In this document: positions 8,299 through 17,045 of the stretch, piece by piece
Position numbering within the stretch: position 1 is the stretch's first letter
Layout: every line of letters starts with the position of its first letter
NCBI GenBank assembly: GCA_017307375.1
Contig: JAFKFH010000015.1
Coordinates: forward strand, 62,001 to 126,000
DNA from: Alphaproteobacteria bacterium
GTDB taxonomy: Bacteria > Pseudomonadota > Alphaproteobacteria > Ferrovibrionales > Ferrovibrionaceae
Length of the DNA stretch: 64,000 nt
Reading direction: 5' to 3'
Made by a program: the position numbers and the translations under genes
Notes under the pieces: generated by a model
The model's input: only the letters and a program-made list of their open reading frames with translations
Told to the model about the DNA's origin: nothing
Databases searched by the model: none

Positions 8299-8718
8299 CT
8301 AGGCGGCCGCCTGCTCGGCCTCGGCGATCTCGTCCTCGCCGATCGCCTGCACCAGCTCGATCAGGCGTTCGCGCTTTTCGCGATCGCGGATGCGGTTGAA
8401 TGCTCTGATGAGCGTCAGCGTCTCGCGGCGGGCGAGATCGTCGCCCTCGCCCAGTTCGGCCCGGAGCTCGGGCGCGCGCATCGACGCCGTGTCCTGCAGA
8501 TCGGCAAAGAACCACTGCGGCGGCACGTTCAGGGCCTGGCTGAGCGCGGCGAGACGGGCGGCATCGATGCGATTGGTGCCGTTCTCGTACTTCTGGACCT
8601 GCTGGAAGGTCAGCCCGATGGCGTCGGCGAGCTGGCGCTGGCTCATGCCCAGCAGCAGCCGGCGCTCGCGTACCTTGGCGCCGACCTGAGCGTTGAGCGG
8701 ATGCAGTCTCCTCGACAT
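8299..8718 (-). CDS. XRE-family transcriptional regulator
   Basis: A 139-aa protein with a Cro/CI helix-turn-helix at about residues 10-70: VRERRLLLGMSQRQLADAIG, then LTFQQVQKYENGTNRI and a third helix LAALSQALNVPPQWFF. The rest is helical and acidic, as in a large alphaproteobacterial group of XRE regulators. The region upstream (8719-8856) is AT-rich for this window and contains direct AATCGGG repeats just ahead of the start, a possible autoregulatory site. Confidence 0.85.
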   Translation of the reverse strand: MSRRLHPLNAQVGAKVRERRLLLGMSQRQLADAIGLTFQQVQKYENGTNRIDAARLAALSQALNVPPQWFFADLQDTASMRAPELRAELGEGDDLARRETLTLIRAFNRIRDREKRERLIELVQAIGEDEIAEAEQAAA

Positions 8719-8856
8719 TGCGTTCTCCCGATTGCCCGATTACCGGATTGGACGTTTGCGAGCGCCATCCGGCGCCCTTTCTATCGTCGCTGGGAATTGG
8801 GAAAATCACAACCTATATTTGTCTATGGTGGACTCCGCACCACAAACTAAATTCGA

Positions 8857-9276
8857 TCATGGCAGGATCCACGGATTGATGACCGTGATGCCGGCAGCAG
8901 CGAACGGTGCGACATCCCGGGTCGCAACGGTAAATCCATGAGCCGCGGCAATTGCGGCGATGTAACCATCCGGCGTCGGGAAGCCCTTGCCTGCCGACCT
9001 TGCCGCGACGGCGAGAGCCGCGTAGTGGCGCGCGGCCGCGGCGTCGAACGCCAGTATGCGGCCGCCGAACAAATCGAGCAGCTCGTCGAGCATCGCAGCC
9101 AGCCGGTCGCGCCTCCTGCCGGCGGCCAGGACGCCGATTCCGTAGCGCAGCTCGGCGAGCGTGATGCTCGTCAGGTACAGGGTCTCGGCCGCCTGGTCGT
9201 TGAGCCAGTCGCGGACCTTGCGGTCGGGTGCCTCCCGCATCGCCTCCGAGATCACGTTCGTATCGAGAACGATCAT
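8857..9276 (-). CDS. fitB: PIN-domain toxin, VapC/FitB family
   Basis: A 139-aa protein with the PIN ribonuclease signature: MIVLDTNVISE (first acidic Asp), LAELRYG (Glu), and FPTPDGYIAAIAAAHGFTVATRD (two C-terminal Asp). These toxins cleave RNA; FitB-type members pair with a ribbon-helix-helix antitoxin. The start overlaps the stop of the antitoxin gene (ATGA at 9273-9276), the standard order. All expected acidic residues are visible, so it is likely active. Confidence 0.9.
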   Translation of the reverse strand: MIVLDTNVISEAMREAPDRKVRDWLNDQAAETLYLTSITLAELRYGIGVLAAGRRRDRLAAMLDELLDLFGGRILAFDAAAARHYAALAVAARSAGKGFPTPDGYIAAIAAAHGFTVATRDVAPFAAAGITVINPWILP

Positions 9277-9527
9277 TCGAGCCTCAGCGGCTCGGCGGCG
9301 GTCCGGTCGGTCGTGCTGTCGATCCCGTCGAGTTCATCATCGGTCAGGCCTGCCGCGCGCCCCAATGCCGCCAATGCGTCCCCCATCCGCAATCGTGCGG
9401 GGGGCCGCACCGTCGCCTCGAGTATCTCGCGGATCTCGGCTTCGGTGCTGCGGCCATGCGTCGCCGCCCGAACACGCAGCGCGCGATGCACCTCGTCCGG
9501 CAGGTTTCTCACGGTGATGGTGGCCAC
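9273..9527 (-). CDS. fitA: FitA/VapB-type ribbon-helix-helix antitoxin
   Basis: An 84-aa antitoxin beginning VATITVRNLPDEVHRALRVR (ribbon-helix-helix), then GRSTEAEIREILE and a toxin-wrapping tail ending EPLRLE. The start is taken as GTG 9527 because a GAGGA site lies six bases upstream and because a homologue at 46334-46600 begins at the equivalent Met; an in-frame extension to 9599 is less likely. It would neutralise the adjacent PIN toxin and repress the operon. The inverted repeat at 9585-9649 is a candidate operator. Confidence 0.88.
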   Translation of the reverse strand: MATITVRNLPDEVHRALRVRAATHGRSTEAEIREILEATVRPPARLRMGDALAALGRAAGLTDDELDGIDSTTDRTAAEPLRLE

Positions 9528-9584
9528 GCTATCCTCATGTGGCAATGCTGTCATTGCAGTCATCTTGTGACTGATGACAGCAGT

Positions 9585-9649
9585 TTTCAAGCGGTTCAAC
9601 GCCGGCCTGATGATCGCGCGCTGATCGGCCGGCGCTGAACCGCTTGAAA
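9585..9649. repeat. long inverted repeat (23-bp arms) upstream of fitAB
   Basis: The arms 9585-9607 and 9627-9649 are reverse complements with a single mismatch and a 19-base loop. The repeat sits between the end of the gene at 9657 and the antitoxin start, both on the minus strand. It could end the upstream transcript (no T-run was seen) or serve as the FitAB operator, which in known systems is an inverted repeat. Confidence 0.8.
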
Positions 9650-9656
9650 TACCCGA

Positions 9657-10631
9657 TCAGCCGGTGGCCGTTGCCGGACGGCGCCGCGGAATGCGGTCCA
9701 TACGGTCTCGATGGGCCTGGGCATCGGCATCCTCAATCCATTGCGCCCGGGCGCGCTCGAGGTCTTCGCGCCTCGCCACATACTCCAGCGGCAACAGATA
9801 GCGCCGGTATCCGGCCCGGCCGATGGGATAGCGACCCCAGTCCGGATGGTCCGTCGACCAGGAATCGAACCGCCTGCGCTTCAGCGCCGCCTCGAGCTCG
9901 CTGATGTCGGCGACCATCACCTGCGACATCAGCGGGAGCCAGAGGACCTGACGGCCACCGGCACGGTCCAGCCGCCAGGCCCGCCGCCGCATCAGCCACT
10001 CGGCGCCGAGCGCCATCAGCATTTCGGCAACTGGCTTGGCCGGGATCACAACCCCATGGGTGGCCGGAGCGAACCCGATGTCGATCGAGCGCGCAACGGC
10101 GTCGGCGTCGTAGCCGGTGGCCGACGCTTCGCGATTTTCCTGGTCGATCCCCTTAGCCGGGTCGATTGAGCACGCACAGGAATTCCAGATCATGTCGAGG
10201 TCGACGCGGCCGGCCCAGAAATCGCCGTCGCCGCGGCGCAGGGCGATCTGCACGGGCCGCCGGCCCGGCAGGACGATGCCCACGCCGCCCTTGCCGCCCC
10301 TCCATGCCCTCGAGGTCGCCAGCAGCGCGGGAGCATCGAGATCACCCAGGACCATGGAGCCCGACCAGGCGACGGTCCGGCCCGTCAGATGGCCGAGCCA
10401 GAGATAGCCGATGACGGCCAGCAGACGGCCGCCATAGGCATCGGTCAGGCCCGCATACGCGGTCGTGTCCCACAGCAGCGGAAGCGTTTCGATGGCTGCC
10501 AGCCGCCGCGCGCGCAGGACGCTCGGCGGCTCGTCGGGGCGCGGCGCCTGTTGCGCCCGGCGCCCATCGTTGTCTTTGGTTCTTCCCCGCCTGTTGTGTC
10601 CGCCCGACGGTGTGCGATGATCATGCGGCAT
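9657..10631 (-). CDS. hypothetical protein
   Basis: A 324-aa protein with a low-complexity basic first 40 residues. The folded body contains LLWDTTAYAGLTDAYGGRLL, GHLTGRTVAWSGSMVLGDLD and a C-terminal Arg-rich helix. Nothing matches a family I know. It probably belongs to the minus-strand operon that starts at the duplicated promoter near 12450: the gap to the gene upstream is only 36 bases. Confidence 0.6.
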   Translation of the reverse strand: MPHDHRTPSGGHNRRGRTKDNDGRRAQQAPRPDEPPSVLRARRLAAIETLPLLWDTTAYAGLTDAYGGRLLAVIGYLWLGHLTGRTVAWSGSMVLGDLDAPALLATSRAWRGGKGGVGIVLPGRRPVQIALRRGDGDFWAGRVDLDMIWNSCACSIDPAKGIDQENREASATGYDADAVARSIDIGFAPATHGVVIPAKPVAEMLMALGAEWLMRRRAWRLDRAGGRQVLWLPLMSQVMVADISELEAALKRRRFDSWSTDHPDWGRYPIGRAGYRRYLLPLEYVARREDLERARAQWIEDADAQAHRDRMDRIPRRRPATATG

Positions 10632-10667
10632 GGGTGCTCCTTACGGGGCAGCTCGTCTGCTGCCGCA

Positions 10668-10877
10668 TCAGTTCAGGTGGGTATTGTCGACACACCCGGC
10701 CAGGCTGCCGTCGGAGGCAATGATCTCGACCGGTTGCCCGGTCCGGGCCGCCAGCCTGGCGCCGCGCGCATACAACGTCTCGAGCAAGCGGCGGACCGCC
10801 GGCTCATCGTCGCTCTCGTAGATGGCGAACTCGGCTTCCGTCATCACGATGACATCGTCCCTGGTCATGGTGCTCAT
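10668..10877 (-). CDS. stand-alone copy of a paralogous 60-aa domain
   Basis: A 69-aa protein. Its core, AIYESDDEPAVRRLLETL, then LAARTGQPVEIIASDGSLAG, matches the N-terminal domains of the products at 11796-12371 and 18136-19560 (pattern Y-[DE]-[SG]-[DN]-D-[DE], a helix, then VEI-x-T/S-x-DG-x-[VL]-A). The function is unknown; the strand-turn-strand end suggests a small alpha/beta fold. It starts at ATG 10877 overlapping the upstream stop (ATGA). Confidence 0.65.
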   Translation of the reverse strand: MSTMTRDDVIVMTEAEFAIYESDDEPAVRRLLETLYARGARLAARTGQPVEIIASDGSLAGCVDNTHLN

Positions 10878-11791
10878 GTGGCGAGTTCTCCCTGTACCTT
10901 TATAATCCGGAGCCCAACCCAGCCCCAGTCTCCGGGCTCGCCCTCTGGCCCGGTCCACCAACCATACTCGGCCTCATCGTATCCGTCGGCTATCGCCTCA
11001 TCGGCGGTTTCGTAGATGTAGTCGCGGTCCCGGTACACCGAGACCTCGGGGAGCAGGTTCCGTCTGTACAGGGAAAATACCTGCCGGTGCACGGCAGCCC
11101 TACGCTCAGCCTCCATTCCCCAAACTGTCTCATAGTCGCTGTCCGATGGGTTCCCCCCACCGGTAATGGAAGCGATGTCGACGGTCTGGAGAATTTCGGC
11201 AACCTCCTGGGCGACTTTTCCGCTCGTTCTCCAGGCCAGCCCCGGGTTGTCCCAATACCACTGTATGGCGCGGTAGGCGCAATCGCCTCTAAGCCCTGTC
11301 AGCCTTGCGGCTGTTTGCCATTCAGAGGCCAGCAAGGCCTCAATGTGAATATTCCATGGCGAGGCGCCACGATGACGGTAGTCCTCGCGGTCGTGCATAG
11401 CATCCAACCGCTGGATGCGAGCTGCGCATGCCGCGACACATGCGTCGCTCAATTCCCGCAACGGTGAATTCTGGGCCGTGGCGGATTGTGGATGCCAGTC
11501 CGGTGTCACATGGTCCGGATATGGCGCCACGCGGATGACTTCTCGGATCTTTTCCGCGACATCGTCCGGGACCTTCCCCTCTGGCAGATCTCGCATGGCG
11601 TAGACGAGATCTCTGATCTCTTCCCTCGTCCAGCCTCGATACTCTCCGCTGTAACGGATGGCTTTTTCCTGCGGGCAGGTTATTTCTACCGGCCCGCTTC
11701 CGAAGTGGAACGACTTGGCGGTCGTGAACATGACAAAATCGCCATCGTCTTCGACGTACTCATGGCAAACCGCCATTTTTACTTTCAGCAT
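10874..11791 (-). CDS. hypothetical protein, lower GC than neighbours
   Basis: A 305-aa acidic protein. The first 60 residues are strand-rich (MAVCHEYVEDDGDFVMFTTA, GPVEITCPQEKAIRYSGEY); the C-terminus ends with tryptophan-rich YGWWTGPEGEPGDWGWVGL. No family recognised. Its base composition is visibly less GC-rich than the flanking genes, suggesting separate acquisition. It lies between the two small paralogues of the operon and overlaps the downstream one by 4 bases. Confidence 0.6.
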   Translation of the reverse strand: MLKVKMAVCHEYVEDDGDFVMFTTAKSFHFGSGPVEITCPQEKAIRYSGEYRGWTREEIRDLVYAMRDLPEGKVPDDVAEKIREVIRVAPYPDHVTPDWHPQSATAQNSPLRELSDACVAACAARIQRLDAMHDREDYRHRGASPWNIHIEALLASEWQTAARLTGLRGDCAYRAIQWYWDNPGLAWRTSGKVAQEVAEILQTVDIASITGGGNPSDSDYETVWGMEAERRAAVHRQVFSLYRRNLLPEVSVYRDRDYIYETADEAIADGYDEAEYGWWTGPEGEPGDWGWVGLRIIKVQGELAT

Positions 11792-11795
11792 TTTT

Positions 11796-12371
11796 TCAGC
11801 CCTCCGGAAACAGGATGTCCGCTGGCGTCCAGTTGCCGGTGCCCCCGGACCATGAAACGAAGACCATGTCGTGGCCAGGCGGCTGCGGCTGATCGACGTC
11901 GTGGATGACGCCGGTGTCGACGCCGTCCGCGTCGTCGGCGCGGACCTTCAGTCCGTCGACCACGGCCAGCCAGATCAGGGACGGATCGGCGGCCAGGATC
12001 TCGGCGGCTTCGGACGTGTCCGGGTCGATATCGTCTCGCGCCGCGCAGGCCGGGTCGGCGTACCTGTTCACGAGGTAGCCGAAGCGGCTACCGAAGGTGG
12101 CCGCGGCGTGTCCTTTGAGGATCTGGGCAGTGAGGGCCATCGCTGGTTTCCCCCGGTCATGCGTTGAAGATGGGGCGGCCGGCTCGTAACGTTCCACGAC
12201 GTCGGCCACGATGCCGTCAGCCGTGTGGATCTCCACCCGGGTGACTGCACCGGCGAGCAGGTCGCCAGCCTGTTGGCGCAACTGCCTGATCATCCCGGCC
12301 GACACGTCGTCATCGTCGGAATCGTAGGCTGCGGTCTGCCCGTCGGTCATCGTGATCGTCGTGGTGGTCAT
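11796..12371 (-). CDS. two-domain paralogue: 60-aa domain plus Trp-Thr-Pro motif domain
   Basis: A 191-aa protein. Residues 10-60 (QTAAYDSDDDDVSAGMIRQL, then VEIHTADGIVADVVERYEP) match the domain also seen at 10668 and 18136. The C-terminus has VFVSWSGGTGNWTPADILF, matched by VWVKWDSGVSTWTPASLL in the product at 18136-19560. The role is unknown. It is the first gene after the duplicated promoter/operator at 12374-12470 and so probably leads an operon of four minus-strand genes. Confidence 0.65.
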   Translation of the reverse strand: MTTTTITMTDGQTAAYDSDDDDVSAGMIRQLRQQAGDLLAGAVTRVEIHTADGIVADVVERYEPAAPSSTHDRGKPAMALTAQILKGHAAATFGSRFGYLVNRYADPACAARDDIDPDTSEAAEILAADPSLIWLAVVDGLKVRADDADGVDTGVIHDVDQPQPPGHDMVFVSWSGGTGNWTPADILFPEG

Positions 12372-12373
12372 GA

Positions 12374-12470
12374 TCAGATCCTCTCGATCTCTCTCCGGCT
12401 ACGCACCGCCGGCAGGTGGCCCGGTCGTCCACCGGGCTGGCAGGTCGATAATATGCGCAATGCGCATAGA
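12374..12470 (-). promoter_or_regulatory. promoter/operator/leader, copy A of a 97-bp duplicated block
   Basis: On the minus strand: -35 TTGCCT (12477-12472), an 18-base spacer and -10 TATTAT (12453-12448). The spacer contains the palindrome ATGCGCATTGCGCAT (12467-12453). The leader holds a CCCGGT-GGACG-ACCGGG hairpin and an AGGATC ribosome site before the ATG at 12371. All 97 bases are identical, in inverted orientation, to 23285-23381. Confidence 0.85.
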
Positions 12471-12555
12471 AAGGCAAGCTGAAAGACTGTGGCGTGTCTA
12501 CCCCGGCTTCGTCAGCCGATGGCACGGTCATTCCCTATGCCGCGGTTTCGGCGGC

Positions 12556-13386
12556 CTAGCTGCCTCCGGCGTCGGCATTGCCTATCGCCTGACGTTCCAG
12601 CTGGCGCTGGCGCCTCACATAGGCACCATCGACCAGCTGCTCGGGCGCGAGGTCCAGCGCGCAATTGGCGAACGAGGCCAGCGCTTCCGCCCCGAGCTGG
12701 AAGCCGAGCGGCAGCATCCCGCCATGTGCTGCGCCGATCTCGCGGATGCGACCCGAGTACGCCTTGAAGAAGTCGGCGAGGGAAGGCCGCCGCCCCGACG
12801 TCGCGGCCGCGGTGAGGGGATCGCTGGCCTCGATGCGAGCGCAGAGCGCATCCCGGCCAATCTCCGCGACGATCGCCTCGATGCTCGGCCAGTACTTCAA
12901 GCCGAACTGCTCCCACAGGCCGTCGAGCTCGCCCTGGAGGTACAAACGGAAATGGCTGTTGTCCCGGCCGGCAGACCTGATGACGTCGGCTATGTGATAG
13001 CAGCTGTCCGAGCTGAACGGTGACTGGTTCTGCAACGCGGTCCGCTCTGCCAGGAGCCCCGCCAGTTCGCGGGCCCTGTCCGCGATCGCCCGGTTGACCG
13101 CGACGAGGCGATCCCGCGCGCGGCGCGCTTCCACGGCCCTGGCCGGCGACCAGTAGGCAGCCGAAACGATGACGGCATCGAGAACGGCACCGATCTTCCC
13201 GGGATCGCCGCGAAGCCTCTTGTGCAGGTCGGCATAGGCCCCTGCGAGCTCGACCCTGCGATCGAGAAACCGCTCGATGATCGCCGTTTCGGACGGCGCT
13301 ACCTTATGCTCGAGATTGTAGGCCATCTCCTTCCGAAGGAAGTCTTCGCAAAGTCGCGTCGGGTCGTCGGGCGGCATGGTCTTCAT
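12556..13386 (-). CDS. hypothetical helical protein
   Basis: A 276-aa, mostly helical and Ala/Arg-rich protein with no recognised domain. It has a central segment with paired Cys (DSCYHIADVIRSAGRDNSHF) and an aromatic stretch (YLQGELDGLWEQFGLKYW). It is transcribed leftwards, with its 3' end about 85 bases beyond the promoter of the next operon. The start ATG 13386 has a GAGAGG-type site upstream. Confidence 0.6.
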   Translation of the reverse strand: MKTMPPDDPTRLCEDFLRKEMAYNLEHKVAPSETAIIERFLDRRVELAGAYADLHKRLRGDPGKIGAVLDAVIVSAAYWSPARAVEARRARDRLVAVNRAIADRARELAGLLAERTALQNQSPFSSDSCYHIADVIRSAGRDNSHFRLYLQGELDGLWEQFGLKYWPSIEAIVAEIGRDALCARIEASDPLTAAATSGRRPSLADFFKAYSGRIREIGAAHGGMLPLGFQLGAEALASFANCALDLAPEQLVDGAYVRRQRQLERQAIGNADAGGS

Positions 13387-13526
13387 GGCGGATCCCTCTT
13401 GTTGAGAGAGGAACAGTGCTCGAGGAAGGCCGCGACGTCCGCACCTGAGCCGATGTTTCTTGCCGGCGCTTCAGATACGGAGCCTGGCACCGACGGCGGC
13501 ATTTCCGCCATTGGGGCCGCGCGCAC

Positions 13527-14309
13527 TCACATCTGTCCTGTCGGAGCGGCAAGCCAGGCGCGCCGAGCAATCAGCGGCGGACCGAAGCCATGCATGCCCT
13601 CCTCTGCCGCTATCGCGGCTCGCAGAGCTCCGGTATCAGGCGGATTGCCGGGACCTCCGGGGCCACGCTCGATCTCGTCGATCAGCTGCAGCAGATCGGC
13701 TGTGACATCCGTCAGCGCCGCCGGCGGCATGAACACGATCCGGCGGCGCCCTATCCTGTCCCGCCCGTCATCGTCGCGCCCGGCGGGCACGCAAAGCCGA
13801 TGCAGGATTTCGTTCCGGATTTCCCTGAGCCGGTCGGCACGTTCGGTCCATTGGCACCAGGCGGCCGCGACATGGAATTCCGCATAGGCTTGCACGGCCG
13901 CATCGCCGTATCCTCGCTCCCCGCCACCTTCCGGGGAAGACGGGTCAGCGGCGCCGGCGGCGCGGTCCCCGGTTCGTCCGCCCAGATGCTCGAGGCACCG
14001 CCGCGCATGACGGGCCCGCAGGCGGAGCGCGATCGCCGCCGCCAGCGCGAAGATCTCGCCGGCGGTCATCCGGGAAAGCCTCGACAGGCTTCGGACCTTC
14101 GCAGGATCGGGTGCGCGGCCAGGCCACGGCCATTTAGCGACGATCTGGCGCGCGAGATCCATGCCGCCGGCGCACTGTTCTTCCACATAGGAGAGCATCA
14201 GGGCTTCGAGCTCGGAGAAGGCGATCACGAAGGCGCCGATCCGCTCCCGCCACGCGGCCTGATCGGAATCAGCGGATTCGGACCCCTGGTCGTCAAGACG
14301 TGAAACCAT
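13527..14309 (-). CDS. HEPN-like protein (RNEILH motif)
   Basis: A 260-aa helical protein. The N-terminal helix IGAFVIAFSELEALMLSYVE and the R-x4-H element RNEILH (R165, H170) fit the HEPN superfamily, whose members include RNases of toxin and abortive-infection systems. The middle (110-135) is a low-complexity Gly/Ala/Asp linker. No adjacent MNT nucleotidyltransferase partner is seen. It lies in a run of minus-strand genes with AP2-, PLD- and second HEPN-like products. Confidence 0.6.
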   Translation of the reverse strand: MVSRLDDQGSESADSDQAAWRERIGAFVIAFSELEALMLSYVEEQCAGGMDLARQIVAKWPWPGRAPDPAKVRSLSRLSRMTAGEIFALAAAIALRLRARHARRCLEHLGGRTGDRAAGAADPSSPEGGGERGYGDAAVQAYAEFHVAAAWCQWTERADRLREIRNEILHRLCVPAGRDDDGRDRIGRRRIVFMPPAALTDVTADLLQLIDEIERGPGGPGNPPDTGALRAAIAAEEGMHGFGPPLIARRAWLAAPTGQM

Positions 14310-14352
14310 GTCGTGTCCTGCCTCCGCGCCATCCCGCCAGATCCCGCATCGG

Positions 14353-14532
14353 TCAATCGGCCCCCTTTGCCGGAGTTCGAGAAATTCGGGCAGCTATCGC
14401 CTCACCCTCGGTGGCAAATGGCCCCGTCGAGCTCCGGCCAACAGTCGCGAACCAGGCCCCATCGGTGAACCGCCCGCGCTTGTGATCCGGGTCGAAGGAG
14501 ACCCCCTGGTACTTGGTCGATGTCACCCGCAT
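14353..14532 (-). CDS. AP2-like small DNA-binding protein
   Basis: A 59-aa protein starting at ATG 14532. KYQGVSFDPDHKRGRF, then WFATVGRSSTGPFATEGEA, follows the AP2 pattern (YRGVxxxxxxxKWxAxI...LGxFxTxEEAAxAY) seen in phage HNH proteins and plant regulators. As an isolated domain it may bind DNA. It sits directly upstream in transcription of no obvious partner; the HEPN-like gene follows 43 bases downstream. Confidence 0.55.
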   Translation of the reverse strand: MRVTSTKYQGVSFDPDHKRGRFTDGAWFATVGRSSTGPFATEGEAIAARISRTPAKGAD

Positions 14533-14687
14533 TGTCCCATTATCCCTTGCGAACTCTGCTCTCTCGCATCGGCCCTCTCCAGTGTGACGCTGAAGGCGCC
14601 GGGCGCGCCAGGCGATTTGCGGTGATCCTTGGAGATCCTGTGAAGGGGATGCTGGCCCGATCGCGCGACATCCGACCGGCTGTCGGG

Positions 14688-15785
14688 TCAATCGGCAGCC
14701 AGTTCCAGGTATCTGCGGCGCAGCGCGATCCAGAACCGTCGGTTCAGCTGCTGCCTCGGCACGAACCAGGACTTCTCCTCGGGGTAGATCCTCTTCAGTT
14801 CACGGAAACGCGGCAGGGAAAGCACCTCCCCGAAGGCCTGGAAGAATGCCGGTTCCATCGGATCGAAGGGACTCCGGTGATATCCTTCGGCCTGCAGCAG
14901 GTTGTCGCGGGTTTTGCCCCCCTCGTTGATGCTGGATTCTTTCGCGAAGACGTCGCCCAGTTTCACCCATTCCAGCCTTTCGGGCTCGCCGTAATTCGCG
15001 CTGTTTTTGTCCAAGTTCGGTGTCCACCAGAGGATCCACCTGTTCTTGAGGATTCTGTAATCGTCTTCGCCACTGATCTCGGCGCCTCCCGAGATCAGCC
15101 GCCTGACCGTCGCGTCCGGCTCGCGCTTCAGGTACCGGCGGACCGCGTCACCGTTCATCGTCCAGTCCTCCCAGCCATCCCAGGTGCTCCACCAGCCTTC
15201 CTTGATCGGGTCGAAATCCGCAATTGAGCGCCGCGATCGCTTCGTCCGCGACCGCACCGAGCGATTGACCCGCTGCCTTTCCTCCCAGGCCTGCGCGGCC
15301 GCGGCGAGATCGGCTTCCTTGATGGCTCGGGCACGGTTGTCCCAGAGATTGTCGAACCAGTCCGCGATGCGGGCGATATCGGGTCCCGGCGGCAGAAAGA
15401 CGCCGGCCTCTTCCCAGAGCGCGGCCGCATTACCCTCGTGGCCCAGGCCGTTCGCGGAGAGGTTGGCCGATGTGACGACAGCACCGGCGCTCGACAGGTA
15501 GACCTTGGCGTGCAGGGCGTCATGCTGCCTGATGCAGCGGCGGTTGACCGTCCAGAGCTTCCGGATGACCTGCGGATTGGTGCCCCCTGACCGGAGGTTA
15601 CAGATCAGCCGGGCATCTCGCAGCGATTTCGCCGGGATTCTGGCGTCGGCATCCTGACCCCAGAAGGCCACCGCGCATTTCAGCCCGGTGCCCCGGAGAA
15701 CGTCGGCAATCCTCCTTTCGAGCGTCCCCTTGGACAGAAATGTCGACGCTTCCGCGACTGGCAAGCCTCTCACCTGCATTGACAT
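14688..15785 (-). CDS. phospholipase D-like nuclease-family protein
   Basis: A 365-aa protein. Residues about 30-125 are a PLD-like half domain: strand KCAVAFWGQDA, then HDALHAKVYLSSAGAVVTSA, with the H-x-K catalytic pair and the following SANLS. Only one HKD motif is present, so an active enzyme would have to be a dimer, as in Nuc/BfiI-type nucleases. The C-terminal 200 residues are charged and Trp-rich (KEGWWSTWDGWEDW). Single-HKD proteins of this type occur in defence and mobile loci. Confidence 0.7.
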   Translation of the reverse strand: MSMQVRGLPVAEASTFLSKGTLERRIADVLRGTGLKCAVAFWGQDADARIPAKSLRDARLICNLRSGGTNPQVIRKLWTVNRRCIRQHDALHAKVYLSSAGAVVTSANLSANGLGHEGNAAALWEEAGVFLPPGPDIARIADWFDNLWDNRARAIKEADLAAAAQAWEERQRVNRSVRSRTKRSRRSIADFDPIKEGWWSTWDGWEDWTMNGDAVRRYLKREPDATVRRLISGGAEISGEDDYRILKNRWILWWTPNLDKNSANYGEPERLEWVKLGDVFAKESSINEGGKTRDNLLQAEGYHRSPFDPMEPAFFQAFGEVLSLPRFRELKRIYPEEKSWFVPRQQLNRRFWIALRRRYLELAAD

Positions 15786-15859
15786 GAGCTCCGGCGTTGG
15801 GGGGAGGGAAATCGTTGCAGCGCGCCACGGATCACGGCACCTGCGAGAAACCGGTGCGG

Positions 15860-17014
15860 TCAGGAGGCATGACGAATGCGCCGGGACCGGGTCGGACGGG
15901 CCCGGGCCGGCCGAACCGCGGTCAACAGCGCCTCCTCGACGATCCGCTGATGCGCTTCCTCTACCCTGTGCCGTGCCACAGCCGCCCCGAACGCCTCGGC
16001 ATCGTCGAGCGGCGGTACTGGTCCGGGCCGCTGCAGCGGCAGAAACCCGGTCAGGGCGATCCGGTAGAGCGGCGCCGCATAGTCGAGGATCGGACGTCGC
16101 GGCTCGGGCAGGATGAGCCCATCAGGCTCGATCGGTTCGCCGTGCAGGAAATCATTCCGGTGATTGTTGAGCAGCTGGTAGAGCCACGAGGACAACGTCC
16201 GTTGCGCGGGATTCTTCCGGTCTCCCGTCTGGTAGTCGCGCGCGGCGCTGTTTTCCAGCAGCCAGGGCGTCCGCTCGATCAGAGCGAAGACGCGATCCCG
16301 GGCGGAGCCGGAACGGCTGCGCCCGGGATGGGTGAGGATCTCGAAGGCCGCGACCCAGAGAGCCAGGGTCCGCCCGAGATCGTGGACGATGGTATCGACC
16401 CCCGCCGGCATCAGGCTGGCCTGATAGGCCATGTTGAGCGAACGAAAAAGGGCGAGGTCGGACCATTCCCGGTTCGCTGACCGGTAGTGGCGCGACCATC
16501 GCGCCATCAGCATCTCGAGCAGCGGCTCGTCGAGGTCCGCATCGTCGAGATCTGCCCGATTGAGCTGGGGCGAAGATTGCCCCCTGAAGGCGTCGACATC
16601 CGCGGCGCTCCGCTGCGCCGGCGTGATCGAAACGAGGCCCTCGTAATGGCGGTCGATCATCCAGGGATAGAGCGCCAGCGATTCCCCGAAGACGATCCCG
16701 TGGCGCGTCCCACGGTGCAGTGCGCGGGCGCGGCCATGGATCACGGCTGATATCGCGATCAGGTCCCGGAAACTCGCGACCGCGCCCACGCTCCGGAAGG
16801 CTGCCGGCGCGCCGTCATCGAGGAGCAATACCGCCGGCTCGAACCTCTCCCCAAAATTGTCGGAGAAGCGTTGAAGGAAACGGCGGAAGTTGCGGTGCTG
16901 TCGCTTGAGCGCCACCACCCGCGGATCGGCCGCAGGCACCAGCGCCGCGACATCGTTGCCGATCCCAGCCCGCAGCTCGACATTCGCGAGCACCGCCATC
17001 GGCGACCAGGTCAT
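15860..17014 (-). CDS. ApeA-like HEPN-family protein
   Basis: A 384-aa protein starting at ATG 17014 (MTWSPMAVL). The C-terminal third has AAFEILTHPGRSRSGSARDR and the motif HRNDFLHGEPI, the R-x4-H signature usual in ApeA-type HEPN domains. The N-terminal two thirds are alpha/beta and unassigned, as in large HEPN proteins of phage defence. RNase activity is inferred from the motif only. The upstream arginine-rich extension of the frame overlaps mucR and is rejected. Confidence 0.65.
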   Translation of the reverse strand: MTWSPMAVLANVELRAGIGNDVAALVPAADPRVVALKRQHRNFRRFLQRFSDNFGERFEPAVLLLDDGAPAAFRSVGAVASFRDLIAISAVIHGRARALHRGTRHGIVFGESLALYPWMIDRHYEGLVSITPAQRSAADVDAFRGQSSPQLNRADLDDADLDEPLLEMLMARWSRHYRSANREWSDLALFRSLNMAYQASLMPAGVDTIVHDLGRTLALWVAAFEILTHPGRSRSGSARDRVFALIERTPWLLENSAARDYQTGDRKNPAQRTLSSWLYQLLNNHRNDFLHGEPIEPDGLILPEPRRPILDYAAPLYRIALTGFLPLQRPGPVPPLDDAEAFGAAVARHRVEEAHQRIVEEALLTAVRPARARPTRSRRIRHAS

Positions 17015-17045
17015 GGCCGGGCCAGGCGCCGCCGGCGATCGCCGC

